In this document: positions 59,542 to 64,000 of the stretch, piece by piece | Layout: each line of letters opens with the position of its first letter | Position numbering within the stretch: position 1 is the first letter of the stretch | From: Synaphobranchus kaupii | Taxonomy: Eukaryota; Chordata; Actinopteri; Anguilliformes; Synaphobranchidae | DNA length: 64,000 nt | Reading direction: 5' to 3' | Assembly: GCA_029718625.1 (NCBI GenBank) | Contig: CM056391.1 | Coordinates: forward strand, 4,302,933 to 4,366,932 | Translations under genes and position numbers: made by a program | Notes under the pieces: generated by a model | Seen by the model: only the letters and a program-made list of their open reading frames with translations | The model's database searches: none | What the model was told of the DNA's origin: nothing

Positions 59542-61087
59542 CGCTACCTACGCTAAGCTACGCTCGTATTTTCCCGTTTCCTGAAACTTGTGTCGCGATT
59601 TGATTACGCAATATGTTCTTATGACGTCAAACAATTCCGCAGTCGGGCTGCAGCCTGGCCGCAGCACATTGGACATTCTACCCTACGGGTCCTCTGCAGC
59701 GATGCAGTTTCCCGTTCAAAATGTATACATTGACAGTAATTAGCATGAAAAATGTACGTTAATGCTAAAGATATATAATACATGTATGATTTAAATAGAG
59801 TAGTGATGTGTACACGTTTTGTCTATAACTAATATGCATATAGCTAATAAAATGTTGAATCTGGTGTTGCTTATGTACATTACACAAATCAACTGTATAT
59901 CTAACTGCTATATCAGTTTCTAACTGTATTGAGTATTATACATACTGGTTTTTGGCTGATGTTTGATCCAGTCCAAAATAAACCCATTTAAAATAAATCA
60001 CCATTAAATCTCCAGTTATGAAAAAAGTAGAAATACATTCTACCTGTAAACGAAACTGAGGGTTATATCATGAACATATAATGATTGTAATACTAGATTG
60101 TATAAAAGAAAAAAACAGGGTTATCCATTAATAGTTTTAATCAAAGCTACACTCCACTGCTACAGACAGAGGTTGGAAATGTTGTAAATATTTCTATTCT
60201 TTGGGAAAGATACAAATTAAGATGCTTCCTTGGGCCCCTAGAATAAATAAGCAGTATAGGTAGGTATGGGTATACACAGGTATTTGGCTTTATTGATTAA
60301 GGCTGATTAGTTCTTCAGTGGGGCTGAATAATTGAACAGCCAAATTAAGCTTCAAACATCAGCAGATATTAACAAGTGATACTACACAGCATTTGCCTTT
60401 ACCTTTTATAATAGCGCAAAACGCCCCATCCAACAGTGTCCATTCAGAAAGCAGTGATATTCCAATGGACGTAAAGATACCAAATAAAGCTCATTATTCC
60501 ATTAACAACTCAATCAAAACTTAGATAACCGAGAACTCAACTCAGCTGGAAAAATACTTACCTACACAACATGGTCTCAGGACCAGGGATGAAAAACACT
60601 GATCTAAAACAGGGGGTCACCAATCCTGACCGGGAGGCGAGGCCCACAGGTTCCGCTGGTTTTCACTTTCGCCTGAAAAATTAGCAAACAGTTCAGACCC
60701 CAGAAACCAGGTGAGATGGGGTGGGGTGGATGAACTGTGTAATCGACTGCTTTAATGGATAAAGTGAGTGCCAAGTAACAACAAAAACCAGCACACCCTG
60801 TTAATGACACAGTAACAGTTGAAACTCACAGCATTGATCTAACTGCGCTGCAATGTTTGTAAAACGTTGATCAGACGAGCAAGGTGACGGCTCGTTTTGT
60901 AATGGGACCTGAGATTGGCATTAGTGCAAAACCATCAGCATTTCCTTTTACTATGACAAACAGCACTATGATCTATTACTGCTCTAGTGTTTCTGTCCTG
61001 CAAACCCACATACAGGCACGCACAGACCAAACAATACACACACATGTACACATACACACTCACACATTCTGTATCTCTCTCAGAAAT

Positions 61088-61118
<31 letters not shown>

Positions 61119-61354
61119 CGCTTACACACACACACACACACACACACTCTCTCCCTCTCTCTCACTCTCACTCTCACACACACCACCCTATTTCTCTGTG
61201 TTATTGTAGCCCACCCCCTCCCTCCCTCCCTCAGAGCAGAATCCTACAGCAGCTATGCACCGCGCCTAATTTATATCTGTACTGCATTGCAGGGCTTTCT
61301 CCACAAATGAGTGGGGATTGCACAGAAGCCAGGACTGACAGAGTGTATGGCAGC

Positions 61355-61400
61355 GGGGTGGGGGGTGGGGTGGGTGGGTGGGTGGGTGGTGGGCGGGGGT
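61355..61400 (+). other. G-quadruplex-prone GGGT tract
   Basis: ggggtggggggtggggtggg and four further gggt units give many G-runs. A (CA)n block lies about 200 bases away. No gene assigned. Confidence 0.6.
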
Positions 61401-64000
61401 TAGCTGCGACGCAGTGATACGTGCGTGTGGTCACTTGCAGGGCACTCTCCTCGTGTGTGTGTGTGTGTGTGTGTGCGTATGTGTGCGTGCGCGGGATGGG
61501 AACTCCGCTGGCTAAGTAGTGAGCTGCTGCACTGGGCTGTGGGGCGGGCTTGGGGCGTGGCCAGAGCCGTCTTCATCTCTACAGGGTATGATAGGTCTGC
61601 TATATGAGCATAATAATCACACAAGCACCTCCCTCAGCTCTGAGGAGGGTTGCCCCGTTCTGTAGCTGTAGAGCGGAGAAAATAAACCATCAAGCAGCCG
61701 GACTACTTCTTCTCATGTAATTTCAATGCCAATAACCAGCCACAGAAACATTTGTTTTAGAACAGAGCTCTCTGTTTCAAACACATGCAAACATAGCTTG
61801 TGAACAGTAAATATGAATAAAGAAATGGCAGGAATGTAAAAGCACAACGTACGTGGGAGTAATTTGGACGTGGGCGGGCCTTTCGGTACGTGTGCACTTC
61901 TGTGACGGCGTCCGTAACTCAGCAGTGACTCCGCCCAGACAGAATTAGCATCGCATTTTAGCGCCACGTAGCATTGCGATGCCTCAGCTTTGAAATCCAT
62001 TTGGATAATGATCCACATCAGAGACATCTCCTGAATAAACCCCTCCCTCCAGAGAGAGAGAGAGAGAGAGAGAATTGAATGGAGATGAGGTCACCACACC
62101 CCTCAACCTGTCTATCTCTCTCTCTCTCTCACAAACACATACATTCATGTGCAAATATACTGTATATGCCCATGTGTCCGTGCACATAGACGTGTGCTCA
62201 CTGTTGTGCATATGCATACACACGGCAGACTAGATTTTAATAAAAAGTATTTAATTTATGAAAACATAACTTAACTCCAATGTAAATGAGCAAACCCTAC
62301 TCAAAGGGCATGGCGTGGCTGAGAAGGGGGGGGGGGTGTATTTTCTGATAGGACACACTGTAAACATTAACTGAGAGCCAAGCATTCGAAAAGCGAGCGT
62401 GGAGTAATATTACATCCCCTGCAATATAATTACCCATCTGAGTGGGGCAGACCACAGAGGTGATGTTCAAAATAAGCACAGGTCTTCAGGTGGAAGCCTT
62501 GAACGCTTTTACGTACAACGTGGCAATTCTCACATTCCACCGATAGAGGGCAGTAGAGGCATAGCTGTAACATGGCACTGCAGTCCAGCGTCCCCCGCAT
62601 TGAAGGTCTTTCAAGGTTAAACGGTATATCCGCATCAAAGTGTACAAACGCAGATTTCTCTGTTTTTAATAGGCTGACATTAAAGTAATGCCCATATCGC
62701 CTATTAATTTATCACCATTTGTTGGCACGATTTAAAAAAAACTGATTAAATTGTTTCGCTTTGAAGATTCATAATGAAAAAGGAAACCATGGTAAAATGC
62801 ACAGGATTTGTGGAATAGCCACAGATCTATGACCTGGGTTTGCTCCACATCATAATTGCCTCCTTAATTTATGGAGTGATTAAATATTAAACATCACATA
62901 TAATGCACCATCTAAAAATACACAAATGCAATGCAGTCCGGCTATCATATTGGTGCCTGTTTTAAGATATGTTTGGAAAATATTCAGAATAAATTGCAGA
63001 AAAGTCTATATTGATGTGCACAAACTGCCGACTAGCCAGAGAGAGGAAATCCTGGTATTCTTACATATGCAGTAACGCTCCCTCATGTCTCCCCTCAGTG
63101 GTGGTGATGTAGGCTAGTACACGTCTCATGCAACCAAGACCACGTTTTTGTGCACTCCTGTGATTATATGTGCATTTACCGTCACATTCTCTAACTCCTG
63201 ATTGGTTCTCATCAGCACAGTTCTCATGTGCTCGTATTGTGATCAGACCAGAAAAAAACATCCTTAGATGATGAAATCTCATGAGTTTTACTTGGGTTCA
63301 CACACTAGAGGGTTTATTGATTGATTGGGTAAGAGTACAAAATACTACATTAACCCAAAGATAACCCGTGAATGTGAAAAAACACTTGTTTCCAACGCGG
63401 GTCCTCATTAGAAAGCAAAACATAGAACACATTAAAAAGTGCTCATATCTGTCTTTCAAATTCAGGCTGAAAGATATGAGTTTTCAACATGATGAGAAAA
63501 ACAAAAACACACGTATGCTGCATTAATCTTCAGTCCTGTAATTCATGTGGAAAACTATAATATTGCATTTTTGACGGCACAAGAACGCTGCGTGTGACCG
63601 TGAGCTTTGCACACTGCAGATGGCTAAACACCACCATTCAACATCATTTTCCACAAGAAAATTCAATTATGCAGGGACAGTGGGCTGTGATTCTGAGGAG
63701 CAAAGAGGCAGCTATCACAACAGGCTTAACCATTCAGTCATTCACAGAAGCTCATCGGGCTCCAGTAATCTCTTCTTAGTCCAGATGAATTGAAGATTTA
63801 AAGGCAGGTCATTCAGATTCTCCACATGCTGTACAAACTGGCCCACTTCAATAACAATCTGAAAGAGTGTAAGTTTACAGCAGAGTCAGAGCTAGCCAGC
63901 TACCTACTAGCACACTTTGCACAGTGCACTTTCACAACTCAGATCAGATCAATCTTTATTTGTGTAGCTCATTTTGTACTGCTGAATGTAATGTACCGTA

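Larger units (their letters stand above)
53061..64000. other. Upstream region with no recognised gene
   Basis: 11 kb with no exon resembling a known protein on either strand. It holds hAT-like, piggyBac-like and other MITEs, (CA)n blocks (about 53222-53275, 61089-61147), (TA)n at 54290-54312, (GA)n near 62050-62072, and a G-rich run at 61355-61400. Around 58860-58930 on the - strand there is a GC-rich stretch ending AAAG|GTATTATG that could be a distal non-coding first exon of gne, but this is weak. Confidence 0.5.

Overview
The window is vertebrate nuclear DNA, almost certainly from a ray-finned fish. It holds four multi-exon genes with GT-AG introns and conserved vertebrate protein domains. 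Between and inside them are Tc1/mariner, hAT-like and piggyBac-like elements, tRNA-derived SINE pieces, long (CA)n, (TATG)n and (CACT)n microsatellites, and an unusual number of minisatellites. There is no operon structure, CRISPR array or bacterial gene. All gene names rest on matching translated exons to remembered human protein families; no search was run.

Layout: (1) 1941-9001, + strand, trim14: RING, two B-box-type zinc modules, coiled coil and PRY/SPRY in six coding exons. An intact Tc1-like transposon (5609-7139) sits in intron 4. (2) 10591-15571, - strand, nans (N-acetylneuraminate-9-phosphate synthase): six coding exons, 359 codons, the same length as the human enzyme. It lies tail-to-tail with trim14. 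(3) 17699-27005, + strand, clta (clathrin light chain A): head-to-head with nans, and including the 54-nt and 36-nt cassette exons that make the neuronal isoforms in mammals. (4) 32670-46491, - strand, with candidate upstream exons at 47172-47195 and 52863-52901: gne (UDP-GlcNAc 2-epimerase / ManNAc kinase). The core is eleven coding exons and 722 codons, again the human length. gne is tail-to-tail with clta. About 53-64 kb shows no recognisable coding exon, only repeats and a 600-bp hAT-like element with a near-perfect 8-bp target duplication.

Function: gne makes ManNAc-6-phosphate from UDP-GlcNAc and nans condenses it with phosphoenolpyruvate, so two successive stages of cytosolic sialic acid synthesis lie about 17 kb apart with clta between them. 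In human the trim14/NANS and CLTA/GNE pairs are, from memory, on opposite arms of chromosome 9. This fish locus links the two pairs and keeps both convergent orientations.

Most striking observation: tandem duplications repeatedly start at, or abut, exon-intron boundaries. The nans exon 5 donor, gne exon 5 acceptor, gne exon 8 donor, gne exon 10 acceptor, gne exon 12 acceptor, clta exon 2 donor and clta exon 3 donor each have a tandem repeat whose unit carries or touches the splice site. Several units hold intact decoy splice sites. Also notable: a (TATG)n tract in gne that took two separate Tc1-type insertions, one a 1.17-kb near-perfect palindrome; an 18-copy homogeneous 39-bp array; two probable GC-AG introns; and a RING domain on trim14, which human TRIM14 lacks.
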